A stretch of 64,000 bases of DNA from Xylophilus sp042867185 (GTDB lineage: Bacteria > Pseudomonadota > Gammaproteobacteria > Burkholderiales > Burkholderiaceae_C), in contig JBHZQV010000003.1 of assembly GCA_042867185.1 (NCBI GenBank), forward strand, positions 243,356-307,355, written 5' to 3'. Both the position numbers and the translations under genes were made by a program. Under the pieces are notes generated by a model that did no database searches, was not told the DNA's origin, and saw only the letters and a program-made list of their open reading frames with translations. Positions 53,016 to 61,530 of this stretch are shown piece after piece. Each line of letters opens with the position of its first letter. Positions within the stretch are counted from its first letter, which is position 1.

Positions 53016-54233
53016 ATGACCTCTTCTCTCATCACCGCCGTCGGCCCCACCACCAGCCGCGCCTACCGCTGCATCTGCGGCAAGCCTCTTTTTCTGCGCA
53101 ACAGCCTGTGCCTCAACTGCGGCCGCTCGCTGGGCTACGACCCGGTCATGCGGACCGTGGTGGCGATCGAGCCCGGCGAGCAGCCCGGCGACTGGGTGAT
53201 TCCCGGCACCGGATCCGACCGCATCGTGCACCGCTGCGCCAACCTGGAGGCGCCGGCCGCCTGCAACTGGCTGATCCCGGGCGGCACGGCGGCCCACCGG
53301 CACACGCCGGACAACCTCGAACCGGGTCTCTGCCTCTCGTGCAGCACCACCCGCACCATCCCCGACCTCTCCAAAGACGAGAACCGCGAGCTGTGGCGCA
53401 AGCTGGAGATCGCCAAGCGCCGGCTGCTCTCGCAGCTGCTGGCGCTGGCCCTGCCGATCGAGACCCGCAAGGAGCGGCCCAACGGCCTGATGTTCGACAT
53501 GCTGGAGCAGGTCCCCGGCGGCCCGAAGGTGCTGACCGGCCACGACGAGGGCCTGATCACCCTCAACATCGGCGAGGCCGACGACGCCCAGCGCGAGAAG
53601 ATCCGCGCCGAGATGCACGAGTCCTACCGCACGCTGCTCGGCCACTTCCGCCACGAGATCGGCCACTACTACTGGGACCGGCTGGTGCGCGACACCGTCT
53701 GGCACCAGCCCTACCGCGCGCTCTTCGGCGACGAATCGGTCGACTACGGCGAATCGCTCAAGCGCCATTACGAGAACGGCCCGCCGGCCGACTGGCCGCT
53801 GCACTACGTCACCAGCTACGCCACCACCCACCCCTGGGAAGACTGGGCCGAGACCTGGGCCCACTACCTGCACATGGCCGACACGGTGGACACCGCGGTG
53901 AGCTTCGGCATCGACGCGAACAACGTCGATATCGAGAGCGACCCTTACACCCTCGACGACCTGTGGCGGCCCGACCACCCGAACGCGACCGCGTTCCTGG
54001 CGTTTCTCAACTCGTGGATCGTCCTGACCCATGCGCTCAACGAGCTGACCCGCAGCATGGGCCAGCCCGACTACTACCCCTTCATCCTGCCCCGCGAGGC
54101 GATCGCCAAGCTGCAGTTCATCCACGAAGTGGTGCGCTCGTACAGCGTGCCGGAAGCCGCGATCAGCGTCGCCGAGACGGCCGCGGATTTCGACGACAGC
54201 AAGGCCGGGCAGACGGCGGGCGCCGCCGCCTGA
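53016..54233 (+). CDS. Putative zinc-binding metallopeptidase (PF15887-like)
   Basis: 405 residues. The N-terminus has a zinc-ribbon-like CxC...CxxC module (Cys19, Cys21, Cys32, Cys35) and a second cysteine pair in CLSCSTTRTIPDL. The metallopeptidase motif HEIGHYYWD gives the HExxH catalytic zinc site. The family is a widely conserved intracellular gluzincin-like peptidase of unknown substrate. The gene ends 3 bp from the convergent CoA-transferase gene. Confidence 0.88.
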   Translation: MTSSLITAVGPTTSRAYRCICGKPLFLRNSLCLNCGRSLGYDPVMRTVVAIEPGEQPGDWVIPGTGSDRIVHRCANLEAPAACNWLIPGGTAAHRHTPDNLEPGLCLSCSTTRTIPDLSKDENRELWRKLEIAKRRLLSQLLALALPIETRKERPNGLMFDMLEQVPGGPKVLTGHDEGLITLNIGEADDAQREKIRAEMHESYRTLLGHFRHEIGHYYWDRLVRDTVWHQPYRALFGDESVDYGESLKRHYENGPPADWPLHYVTSYATTHPWEDWAETWAHYLHMADTVDTAVSFGIDANNVDIESDPYTLDDLWRPDHPNATAFLAFLNSWIVLTHALNELTRSMGQPDYYPFILPREAIAKLQFIHEVVRSYSVPEAAISVAETAADFDDSKAGQTAGAAA

Positions 54234-54236
54234 GGC

Positions 54237-55409
54237 CTAATCCTGCAGCGCCCGCAGCGACGCGAGGATGCGCTCCCGGTCCTGGTCGAGCCGCGGCGGC
54301 TGGCGGTGCAGCAGGGTGCGGTGGTCGCCGATGTGGATCGGGTTGCCGGCGACGGTCAGGTCGCGGCCGCTCTGGGCCTTGAGCTGCAGCAGCATGTCGC
54401 GGGACTGGACCTGCGGATCCTGCAGCACCTCGGCGACGTTGTTGTAGGCGCCGGTGGGGATGTTGTTGCGCATCAGCAGGTCCTGCCAATGTTCGCAGTC
54501 GGCCGCGGCCAGGCGTGCCTCCAGCGCCGCCTTCAAGGCTTCGTGGTGCGTGCAGCGCAGGGGGTTGGTGGCGAAGCGCGGATCGGCCGCCACCGCCGGC
54601 AGCTCCAGCGTGGCGCACAGGCGCTGGAACAGGATGTCGTTGCCCGCCGCGATCACGAACCAGCCGTCGGACGCGCGGAACACGTCGAAGGGCGCGATCG
54701 ACGGGTGGCGCGAGCCGAGCGGCCCCGGCGCCTTGCCGTCGACCTGCATCCGGGCGATGGCGTTCTCCAGGAGGGCCACCTGGCAGTCGAGCATCGCCAC
54801 GTCCACCCGGTCGCCGCGGCCGGTGCGGGCGCGCTGCAGCAGGGCGGCCTGGGTGCCGACGGCCGCGTACAGCCCGGCGCCCAGGTCGCCGATCGAGACG
54901 CCCACCCGGGTCGGGTCGCCGCCGGGATGGCCGGTCAGGCTCATGATGCCGCCCATCGCCTGCACCACCATGTCGTAGGCGGGCCGCCGGCTGTAGGGCC
55001 CGGTCTGGCCGAAACCCGAGACCGAGGTGAACACCAGCCGCGGATAGCGGGCCTGCAGCGCCTCCCAGCCGTAGCCCAGCTTCTCCATGGTGCCGGGGCG
55101 GAAGTTCTCGACCAGCACGTCGGCCGTTTCCAGCAGGGCCTCGAACACCGCGCGGTCCTCGGGCGCCTTCAGATCGAGGGCGATCGATTCCTTGTTGCGG
55201 TTGACCGACATGAAGTAGGCCGAGTCGCCATCGACGAAGGGGCCGATCTGGCGCGCGTCGTCGCCGCAGCCCGGCTGCTCGACCTTGACGACCCGGGCGC
55301 CCAGGTCCGCCAGCAGCATGGTGCAGTAGGGGCCGGCCAGGACGCGGGTCAGGTCGACGACGGTGTAGCCCTGCAGCGGGCCGGTGGATGCGTGGGGTTG
55401 TGCGGTCAT
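54237..55409 (-). CDS. CaiB/BaiF-family (class III) CoA-transferase
   Basis: 390 residues. The N-terminal motif VVDLTRVLAGPYCTMLLADLGARVVKVE and the catalytic region VSIGDLGAG, with Asp175 as the expected acyl-anhydride residue, are present. The class moves CoA between carboxylic acids. Its ATG overlaps the stop of the Bug gene (ATGA at 55406), so activation of the acid bound by that receptor is likely. It ends the operon led by the crotonase. Confidence 0.93.
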   Translation of the reverse strand: MTAQPHASTGPLQGYTVVDLTRVLAGPYCTMLLADLGARVVKVEQPGCGDDARQIGPFVDGDSAYFMSVNRNKESIALDLKAPEDRAVFEALLETADVLVENFRPGTMEKLGYGWEALQARYPRLVFTSVSGFGQTGPYSRRPAYDMVVQAMGGIMSLTGHPGGDPTRVGVSIGDLGAGLYAAVGTQAALLQRARTGRGDRVDVAMLDCQVALLENAIARMQVDGKAPGPLGSRHPSIAPFDVFRASDGWFVIAAGNDILFQRLCATLELPAVAADPRFATNPLRCTHHEALKAALEARLAAADCEHWQDLLMRNNIPTGAYNNVAEVLQDPQVQSRDMLLQLKAQSGRDLTVAGNPIHIGDHRTLLHRQPPRLDQDRERILASLRALQD

Positions 55410-56374
55410 TCGAGCGAGGCGCCGGAGCGCACGGTCAGTTCCTTGGATTTCTTGCCTTCTTCCAGCGCCCAGGCGCGGAATTCGGCCAGCGACCGGGAGG
55501 GCGCCGATTCGTTGCCCGATTTTTCCAGGCGGGCCTTCACCTCGGGGTCTTTGAGCGCGGCCACGCTGGCGTCGAACAGCGCCTGGGCCACCTCGGGCGG
55601 CACGCCTGCCGGGGCGAACAGGCCGAACCAGAAGCTGAAATCGTAGCCCTTGACGCCCGCCTCGGCCATGCCGGGCGTGTCGGGGAACAGCGGCGAGCGC
55701 GCGGCCGAGGTGACGGCCAGCACCCGCAACTTGCCGCCCTGGGCCATCGGCAGCACCGAGGGCGGGGTGCCGAAGGTCAGCTGCACGTCGCCGCTGGCGA
55801 CGGCCAGCAGCGACGGCGCGCCGCCTTTGTAGGGCACGTGCAGCATCTGCACCCCGGCCGCCTGCTCGAACGAGAGCGCCGCCAGGTGGGTGATGACACC
55901 GGTGCCCGAGGACGAGTAGCTCAGCTTGCCCGGCGCCTTGCGCGCCTCGGCCACCAGCTCCTGCACCGACTGCGCCTTGAAGCCCTGGTTCACCGCCAGC
56001 AGCATCGGGGCCGAGCTCCAGCGCGAGATCGGGACGAAGCTCTTGGCACCGTCGTACTTCACGCTCTTGTAGAGCAGCTGGTCGCTGCCGTAGAGGTTGC
56101 CGCTGGCCAGCAGCAGGGTGTAGCCGTCGGGCGCGGCGCGGGCGACGAAATCCGAGCCGATGGTGGTGCCGGCGCCGGGCCGGTTGTCGATCACCACCGG
56201 CTGGCCGAGCAGCTTGCCCATCTTGTCGGTGACGATGCGCGCCACCGTGTCGGCCCCGCCGCCCGAGGGGAAGCCCACCACCAGGGTGATCGGCCGGTTG
56301 GGGTAGCCCTGCGCGCCCGCCGCGGCGGAAACGGCCGCCAGCGTGGCGGCGACGATGCTTTTCGATAGTGTCAT
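55406..56374 (-). CDS. Bug-type tripartite tricarboxylate transporter substrate-binding protein
   Basis: 322 residues. A Sec signal ends AAAGAQG. The Bug core has YPNRPITLVVGFPSGGGADT, VVIDNRPGAGTTIG and SYSSSGTGVITHLAALS. It binds a carboxylate in the periplasm. Its place between crotonase and CoA-transferase genes suggests the ligand is the acid that is then turned into a CoA ester. No TctA/TctB permease is in the window. Confidence 0.92.
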   Translation of the reverse strand: MTLSKSIVAATLAAVSAAAGAQGYPNRPITLVVGFPSGGGADTVARIVTDKMGKLLGQPVVIDNRPGAGTTIGSDFVARAAPDGYTLLLASGNLYGSDQLLYKSVKYDGAKSFVPISRWSSAPMLLAVNQGFKAQSVQELVAEARKAPGKLSYSSSGTGVITHLAALSFEQAAGVQMLHVPYKGGAPSLLAVASGDVQLTFGTPPSVLPMAQGGKLRVLAVTSAARSPLFPDTPGMAEAGVKGYDFSFWFGLFAPAGVPPEVAQALFDASVAALKDPEVKARLEKSGNESAPSRSLAEFRAWALEEGKKSKELTVRSGASLE

Positions 56375-56416
56375 TTTTTTGTCTCCTGTCTTCGTGCGAA
56401 TGAACGGGCGGGGCGG

Positions 56417-57166
56417 CTACTGCCCGGTGAAGACCGGCGTGCGCTTTTCCTTCCAGGCCCGGCCACCCTCGGCCAGGTCCTGCGATGCCACCGACCGCGC
56501 CACGTCGCGGGCGGCGGCGGCCGGGTCGAAGCGGCCCTGCGCGATACGGTTGAGGTGCTGCTTCATGCCGAGCAGCGGGATCGGCGCCATCGCCCCCAGC
56601 GTCGCTGCCAGGCGCTCCACCTCGGCCGGCAGGGTCTCCCGCCCGACCAGGTGGGTGAGAAAGCCGCAGTCCGCCATCGCCTGCGCGCCGATCTTCTCGG
56701 CGGTGAGGAAGAGGCGCTTGGCGGTGTTGAGGCCCAGCCGGCTCACATAGCGCTGCATGCCGGTCGGGTAGTAGTGCAGGCCGAGGCGCGCCGCGGGCAT
56801 GAACATCTCGCTGGCCTCGCAGCCCAGGCGGAAGTCGCAGGCCAGCACCATGTCGGTGGCGCCGCCGTAGACGCCGCCCTGCAGCGCGGCGATGGTCACC
56901 GCGCGGCAGTTCTCCAGCGCATCGACCATGTCGCCGAAGCCGCTGCCCTCGGTCTGGCTCTGGGCGACCGATCCGATATCGAACCCGCTGCAGAAATGCT
57001 TGCCCTCCGAGCGCAGCACCAGCACCAGCACGGCGGGCGTGGCATCGACGGTGGCGAAATGTTGGCACAGGGCTGGCAGGTCCTCGGGCATCAGCTTGTT
57101 GGCCATCTCGGGCCGTCGCAGGGTGATCGTGGCGCGGGGGCCTTCTATTTGCAGCGATGGAAGCAT
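56417..57166 (-). CDS. Crotonase-family protein (enoyl-CoA hydratase-like)
   Basis: 249 residues. The oxyanion-hole segments HFCSGFDIG and YGGATDMVLACDFRLG are clear. The two catalytic glutamates of enoyl-CoA hydratase appear changed: Asp (in ATDM) for Glu144 and Ala (MPAARLGL) for Glu164 of the rat enzyme. It may therefore catalyse another crotonase reaction, such as hydrolysis, decarboxylation or isomerisation. It is the first gene of the operon with the Bug receptor and the CoA-transferase (42-bp gap). Confidence 0.85.
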   Translation of the reverse strand: MLPSLQIEGPRATITLRRPEMANKLMPEDLPALCQHFATVDATPAVLVLVLRSEGKHFCSGFDIGSVAQSQTEGSGFGDMVDALENCRAVTIAALQGGVYGGATDMVLACDFRLGCEASEMFMPAARLGLHYYPTGMQRYVSRLGLNTAKRLFLTAEKIGAQAMADCGFLTHLVGRETLPAEVERLAATLGAMAPIPLLGMKQHLNRIAQGRFDPAAAARDVARSVASQDLAEGGRAWKEKRTPVFTGQ

Positions 57167-57184
57167 CGGGGTGTTCCGGGGTCG

Positions 57185-57212
57185 TTGATATATCTATAAT
57201 GCTATTTGATAT
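57185..57212 (+). promoter_or_regulatory. gntR promoter with paired TTGATAT half-sites
   Basis: A perfect TATAAT (57195-57200) lies between two direct TTGATAT repeats (57185-57191 and 57206-57212) spaced by 21 bp, two helical turns. It sits in the 50-bp gap between the divergent gntR and crotonase genes, so a dimeric regulator could control both. Confidence 0.45.
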
Positions 57213-57222
57213 TTAAGTGACC

Positions 57223-57894
57223 ATGCAATCCGCGCTAACCCTCGAACCCACCAGCCTGCAGGACCGCATCCGCGGCCGGCTCGAAGCCGCCATCCAGTCG
57301 GGCGAGCTGGCGCCCGGCATGGCCATCGACGAGCGGGCGCTGGCAGCCCAGTTCGCGGCCTCGCGCACGCCGGTGCGCGAGGCGCTGCTGCTGCTCAGCG
57401 CCCGGGGCCTGGTCGATATCGTGCCGCGCACCGGCATCTATGTGCGCCAGCTCAAGGCCGAGGAACTGGTCGCGATGATGGAAGCCCTGGGCGAGCTGGA
57501 GGGCGTGCTGGCCCGGCTGGCGGCACGCCGGATCGGAAGCGCGCAACGCGCCGCGCTGGAGCAGGCCCTGGCCGGCACCGCGGCCTGCGCCCGCGCCGAC
57601 GATGCCGTCGCCTACCAGGAAGCCAACGCGGTGCTGCACGAGGTGATCTACCAGGCCAGCGGCAACCCCTTCATCGTCGAGCAGGCCCGCGCGGTGCGGC
57701 TGCGCATCGCCGCCTACCGCGGTCGCCTGTTCGAGCGGCCCGGCCGCCTGGCCGAATCGCAGCGGGAGCACGAGCGGGTGGTCGCGGCCATCCTGCCCGG
57801 CCGGGCCGACGAAGCGGCGGATGCGATGCGCGACCACATCTCCCTGGGCGGGCGGGTATTCGCCGACCTGGTGCTCGCGAACACCCGCGCCTAG
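57223..57894 (+). CDS. GntR-family regulator, FadR/FCD subgroup
   Basis: 223 residues from the ATG at 57223 (a GTG 6 bp upstream is also possible). The winged helix reads LQDRIRGRLEAAIQSGELAPGMAIDERALAAQFAASRTPVREAL. The FCD ligand domain has LHEVIYQASGNPFI and later MRDHISLG, with the metal-binding Asp/His pattern. It is divergent from the crotonase-Bug-CoA-transferase operon and is likely its local repressor, released by the carboxylate or its CoA ester. Confidence 0.9.
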   Translation: MQSALTLEPTSLQDRIRGRLEAAIQSGELAPGMAIDERALAAQFAASRTPVREALLLLSARGLVDIVPRTGIYVRQLKAEELVAMMEALGELEGVLARLAARRIGSAQRAALEQALAGTAACARADDAVAYQEANAVLHEVIYQASGNPFIVEQARAVRLRIAAYRGRLFERPGRLAESQREHERVVAAILPGRADEAADAMRDHISLGGRVFADLVLANTRA

Positions 57895-57912
57895 CCGGCC
57901 CGCACCCGGCGC

Positions 57913-57954
57913 AAAAAAGGGCGCTGCCGGCGCGCTCGGCGTCCGGCAGCGCCC
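57913..57954 (-). terminator. Intrinsic terminator of the thuA-quinoprotein operon
   Basis: A perfect 12-bp stem (57919-57930 with 57943-57954) is followed on the minus strand by six T (57918-57913). It lies 58 bp after the quinoprotein stop and also in the 3' region of the convergent gntR gene. Confidence 0.85.
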
Positions 57955-58011
57955 GAAGGGCACCCTGTGCGGTGGCGGCTGCCGGCCAGGAGACCGGAGG
58001 GCCGCGCCGTC

Positions 58012-60174
58012 TCAGTACACGACCACCTTGCCGGTCGCCCGCGGGCTGAAGCAGTCGTTGTAGAAGTACTCGCCCGGCTTGTCGAAGGTGTGGCGTGCCG
58101 ACTCGCCCGGGGCCAGCCGGAAGTTGAACGCGCCTTCGAAGAACTGGGTGGCGCAGTGCACGCCGGTGTTGCCGACCGGGTTGCGGAAGGTCACGGTGGT
58201 GTTCACCGGCACCCGCATGAAGGTCGGCGTGACCGCGTTCACCGCACCCGATTCGGCGCTGCCCGGCGCGTTGGCGGCGGTCTGCACCCGGCCCAGGAAC
58301 ACGGTGTTGGGCGTGGGCAGCGCCGCACCCTCGACCGCGCTGCCCGAGACCGGCCGGCGCACCAGCGGCGGAATCGGTGCCGCGGCCTGGGCCACGGTGC
58401 CGCCCACCTTGAAGGCCCACAGGTAGTCGCCGCGCGGCGCGTCGCTGTAGGGGATCGAGGTGCCGCCGGCATAGACGGCCAGGTACTGTTCCCCGTCGAT
58501 CTGGTAGGTGACCGGGCTGGCGCTGATCGAGGCCCCGGTCTGGAAGCGCCAGAGCTCGTTGCCGTTCTCGGCGTCCATGCCCAGCAGGTTGCCGTCGGGC
58601 TGGCCGATGAAGAGCAGGTTGGAGCCGGTCGTCAGGATGCCGTTGCCGTGCGCCAGCGAGTACGGCATCTGCTTCTTCCAGCGGACCAGGTTGGTGGCCG
58701 GGTCTACCGCGATCACCGCGCCGGTGACGTAGGAGCCCGGTGGCCGCAGGCCGTTGCTGGCTTCGCTCAGCGAGTGGGCCGCGCCCACGTAGCCCAGGCC
58801 GGTGTAGACCAGGCCGGTGCTGCGGCTGAACGACTGGTGGTTCCAGTTGGCGCCGCCGCCGTGGCCGGGCATGGTGAGGATCGGCTCGTCCCAGTGCGGG
58901 TCGAACAGGCAGCCGGTCTTGTAGTTGGGCACCGCCCGGTTGGGGTCGCCGGGCACCGCGGTGCCGAGCGGCTGCTGCGACACGCACAGCTCGGTGAAGC
59001 CGCCCTGGCGCGGGTAGGGCTGGGTCGGCCAGGTGGATTGGCGTGCATCCTGCTTCACCGGCCGCTCGTCGATGCCGAGCGGCGCGCTGCCGTCGGCCCG
59101 GTCGAGGATGTAGTACATGCCGGTCTTGCTGCCGTAGATCACCACCTTGCGGTCGCGGCCGTCGATCTTCACGTCGGCCAGCACCGGCGACATCACGTTG
59201 TCCATGTCCCAGATGTCGTGGTGGACCGACTGGAAGTGCCACTTGTAGGCGCCGGTGGTCAGGTCGAGCGCGACGATCGAGTTGGAGAACAGGTTGAGGC
59301 CCGGACGCTTGGAGCCGTCCTGCGACGATCCGCCGCGCACGTTGCCGAAGGTCCAGTAGACGGTGTTGAGCTCCGGATCGACCGCCGGGTGGATCCACGG
59401 CGTGGCCCCTGTGCGGTTGGCTTCCTCGGCCCCGCCCCAGGTCTCGTAGCCCGGCTCGCCCTTGCGCGGGATGCCCCAGAAATAGCTGAGCACGTTGCCA
59501 TTGGTGGCGTCGGCCGAGAATGCCGCGCCGCGGTTGCCGTCGTTGGTGCCGATGTGCAGCTTGCGGTTGTGGTAGACGATCGCCACCTTCTGCACCGCGC
59601 CGAGGTAGTTGGCATCGGCGGTGTCGGAGGGGTACTGCTTGATCCAGGCGACCTCGCCGGTGTCTTTTTTCAGCGCCACCAGCCGGTTGCCGTTGGCCAC
59701 CGTGTAGACCAGGCCCAGGTCCTTGGCTACGGCCACGCCGCGGCGGGTGATGACGCCGTAGGGCGTGGTCCATTTCCACTTGGTGGCGCCGGTCTTGCCG
59801 TCCACCGCGATCACGTTGCCGAGGGCGGATTCGATGAACAGGGTGCCGTCGACCACCACCGTGGTGCTCTGGTTGACGCCGGTGTTGAGCCCGCCTTCGA
59901 TGCGGTTCACCCAGGCGCCGCCCACCTGGCGCAGGTTGTCGCGGGTCATCTTCGACAGGCTGGAGTAGTTCTGGTTGCCCAGGTTGCCGCCCACCTTGGG
60001 GAAATCCTGGTCGCCGGGGGTGCAGCAGTTCTGCAGCGCGGCGGCCAGTCCGGCGGCGTTCGACGGCGTGTCGACCACACCGCCGCCGTCGCTGCCGCCG
60101 CATCCGTAGAGCAGCAGCGCGGCGGCGATGGCGGTGGCCGAGAGGGCGGCGACCGGGTTCTTGAGTCGTTTCAT
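58012..60174 (-). CDS. PQQ-type beta-propeller lipoprotein with C-terminal cupredoxin-like domain
   Basis: 720 residues. The lipobox LLLYGC gives lipidated Cys25, so the enzyme faces the periplasm. The propeller has W-motif repeats of quinoprotein alcohol dehydrogenases, and HHDIWDMD (318-325) holds the expected catalytic Asp320. The vicinal Cys50-Cys51 pair lies N-terminal to the propeller, not at the usual active-site place, so the redox disulfide may be missing. The last 60 residues form a cupredoxin-like fold (TFRNPVGN ... HTFDKPGEYFYNDC), but the C-x-x-H/M ligands after Cys708 are absent. It may be an oxidoreductase for an alcohol or polyol. Confidence 0.82.
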   Translation of the reverse strand: MKRLKNPVAALSATAIAAALLLYGCGGSDGGGVVDTPSNAAGLAAALQNCCTPGDQDFPKVGGNLGNQNYSSLSKMTRDNLRQVGGAWVNRIEGGLNTGVNQSTTVVVDGTLFIESALGNVIAVDGKTGATKWKWTTPYGVITRRGVAVAKDLGLVYTVANGNRLVALKKDTGEVAWIKQYPSDTADANYLGAVQKVAIVYHNRKLHIGTNDGNRGAAFSADATNGNVLSYFWGIPRKGEPGYETWGGAEEANRTGATPWIHPAVDPELNTVYWTFGNVRGGSSQDGSKRPGLNLFSNSIVALDLTTGAYKWHFQSVHHDIWDMDNVMSPVLADVKIDGRDRKVVIYGSKTGMYYILDRADGSAPLGIDERPVKQDARQSTWPTQPYPRQGGFTELCVSQQPLGTAVPGDPNRAVPNYKTGCLFDPHWDEPILTMPGHGGGANWNHQSFSRSTGLVYTGLGYVGAAHSLSEASNGLRPPGSYVTGAVIAVDPATNLVRWKKQMPYSLAHGNGILTTGSNLLFIGQPDGNLLGMDAENGNELWRFQTGASISASPVTYQIDGEQYLAVYAGGTSIPYSDAPRGDYLWAFKVGGTVAQAAAPIPPLVRRPVSGSAVEGAALPTPNTVFLGRVQTAANAPGSAESGAVNAVTPTFMRVPVNTTVTFRNPVGNTGVHCATQFFEGAFNFRLAPGESARHTFDKPGEYFYNDCFSPRATGKVVVY

Positions 60175-60210
60175 TCTTGTCTCCTTCGCGTTGGAATCAG
60201 GATGCCGGGA

Positions 60211-61314
60211 TCAGCGGGGCAGGGCGCCGGCCGCGTCGGAGGCGCCGCCGGTGCCGGCCGTGCCGCTGCCTGTCGTGCCGCTGGTTCCCGTGCCGCCGGT
60301 ACCGGTGCCGGGCGCGGTGGTGACCGGAGCAGCCGTCGGGGCCGGCGTGGTGCAGAAGGGCGTCAGGCCCATGACCGACTTCACGCCCTGCACCACCAGC
60401 CGCTGGAACGCGGCCGCGCCGGGACCGCTGGAGTTGGCCTGGAAGGAGTGGGTGTTGTGGCCCAGCGTGGTGAGCCAGGCGCGGCCGCCGTCGTAGTACT
60501 GGCACCACGCGACCGGATGGAAATCCTTGTGGCCGGGGTGCGGCGCCGAGGTCAGCGGATTGAGCGTGGCGGTATCGACCTTCGCCAGGAACTTGACGTT
60601 GGTCGGGAAGGGCGTCAGGTTGTACCACTCGTCCTGGAAGCCGAAGCGGCCCGGCACGCCCTGGGTGGAGGGATCGTCGGCCATCACCTCGACGTCGCCG
60701 TTGCGGTTGGGCGCGTGGTTGTAGAAGTTGGCGTTGCCCAGCAGCCCCTCGTAGTAGGGCCAGTTGTATTCGGCACCGAAGGCGTTGTGCAGCCCGACGA
60801 AGCCGCCGCCGCGGCGCATGTAGTTGCGCAGCGCGGTGCGGGCCGCGTCGTTGCCGGTGGTGACCGCCTCGTTCCAGAGCGTGTCGCGGTTGGAGCTGGC
60901 GAACACCACCGCCTTGTAGTTGTTGATGCGGTTGGCGATGACGGTGACGTCTTCGGTCCAGTCGGCGGCGATGCCCGCCTCTTCGAACATGCGCTTGAGC
61001 CCCGCTTGCATGATGTTGTCGGCGTTCATCACCGGGTTCAGCCCGGCGGCCATCGGCGTGCCCAGGTTGGCGTGGCGCGGGCCGGCGGTGCGCGAATAGA
61101 TCAGCACCCGGTTGGGCGTGGTGGCGAAGGCGCCCCAGTCGTTGTAGCAGGCGGGGTCGATCCCGCGGCAGACGTTGTAGTAGGGGTCGACGCTGGCCAA
61201 GGTGGTGCGCGGGGTGTCGGCCGGGCCGGAATCGCCCCCGCCGCAGGCCACCAGCCCACCCAGGGTCGCGGAGGCCAGGGCGGCGAGCCGCAGGTGTCGC
61301 ATCGAAGTTCTCAA
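60211..61314 (-). CDS. ThuA-domain lipoprotein
   Basis: 367 residues. The lipobox GGLVACGG makes it a lipoprotein. The ThuA-like fold (class I glutamine-amidotransferase-like) is visible in RVLIYSRTAGPRHANL, YKAVVFASSNRDTL, GGGFVGLHNAFG and GRAWLTTLGHNTHSF. ThuA proteins are linked to trehalose or other polyol use, but the reaction is not well defined. The C-terminus is a Gly/Thr/Ser-rich tail. It starts the operon with the quinoprotein (36-bp gap), behind the IclR-type operator at 61388-61410. Confidence 0.83.
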   Translation of the reverse strand: MRTSMRHLRLAALASATLGGLVACGGGDSGPADTPRTTLASVDPYYNVCRGIDPACYNDWGAFATTPNRVLIYSRTAGPRHANLGTPMAAGLNPVMNADNIMQAGLKRMFEEAGIAADWTEDVTVIANRINNYKAVVFASSNRDTLWNEAVTTGNDAARTALRNYMRRGGGFVGLHNAFGAEYNWPYYEGLLGNANFYNHAPNRNGDVEVMADDPSTQGVPGRFGFQDEWYNLTPFPTNVKFLAKVDTATLNPLTSAPHPGHKDFHPVAWCQYYDGGRAWLTTLGHNTHSFQANSSGPGAAAFQRLVVQGVKSVMGLTPFCTTPAPTAAPVTTAPGTGTGGTGTSGTTGSGTAGTGGASDAAGALPR

Positions 61315-61387
61315 GTGTGTCTCCTGTTGGTTGTGCTGACGTCAGCGGGCCGTGCGGCATCCGCTGCGGCCCCCATGGTAGCCAATA

Positions 61388-61410
61388 TGGAAAGAATTTC
61401 CAATATGGAA
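61388..61410. promoter_or_regulatory. Three-half-site IclR-type operator in front of thuA
   Basis: TGGAA (61388-61392), TTCCA (61398-61402) and TGGAA (61406-61410) are spaced by 5 and 3 bp. The first pair reads TGGAAAGAATTTCCA, 13 of 14 defined positions of the E. coli IclR consensus TGGAAATNATTTCCA as I recall it. The same 23-bp arrangement occurs at 62378-62400 on the other strand. It lies 73 bp before the thuA start. Confidence 0.7.
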
Positions 61411-61530
61411 TTTCTTTCTTATTGTTGCGGCGGCGTGCAGGCCCCTCCGAAGAGATGCAACCGGACAAAGGGAAAAAACGCGGAAGCTTCGTACGGCGAC
61501 CGCCTCAGGTCGCCGTCGGGAGAGGTCGCG

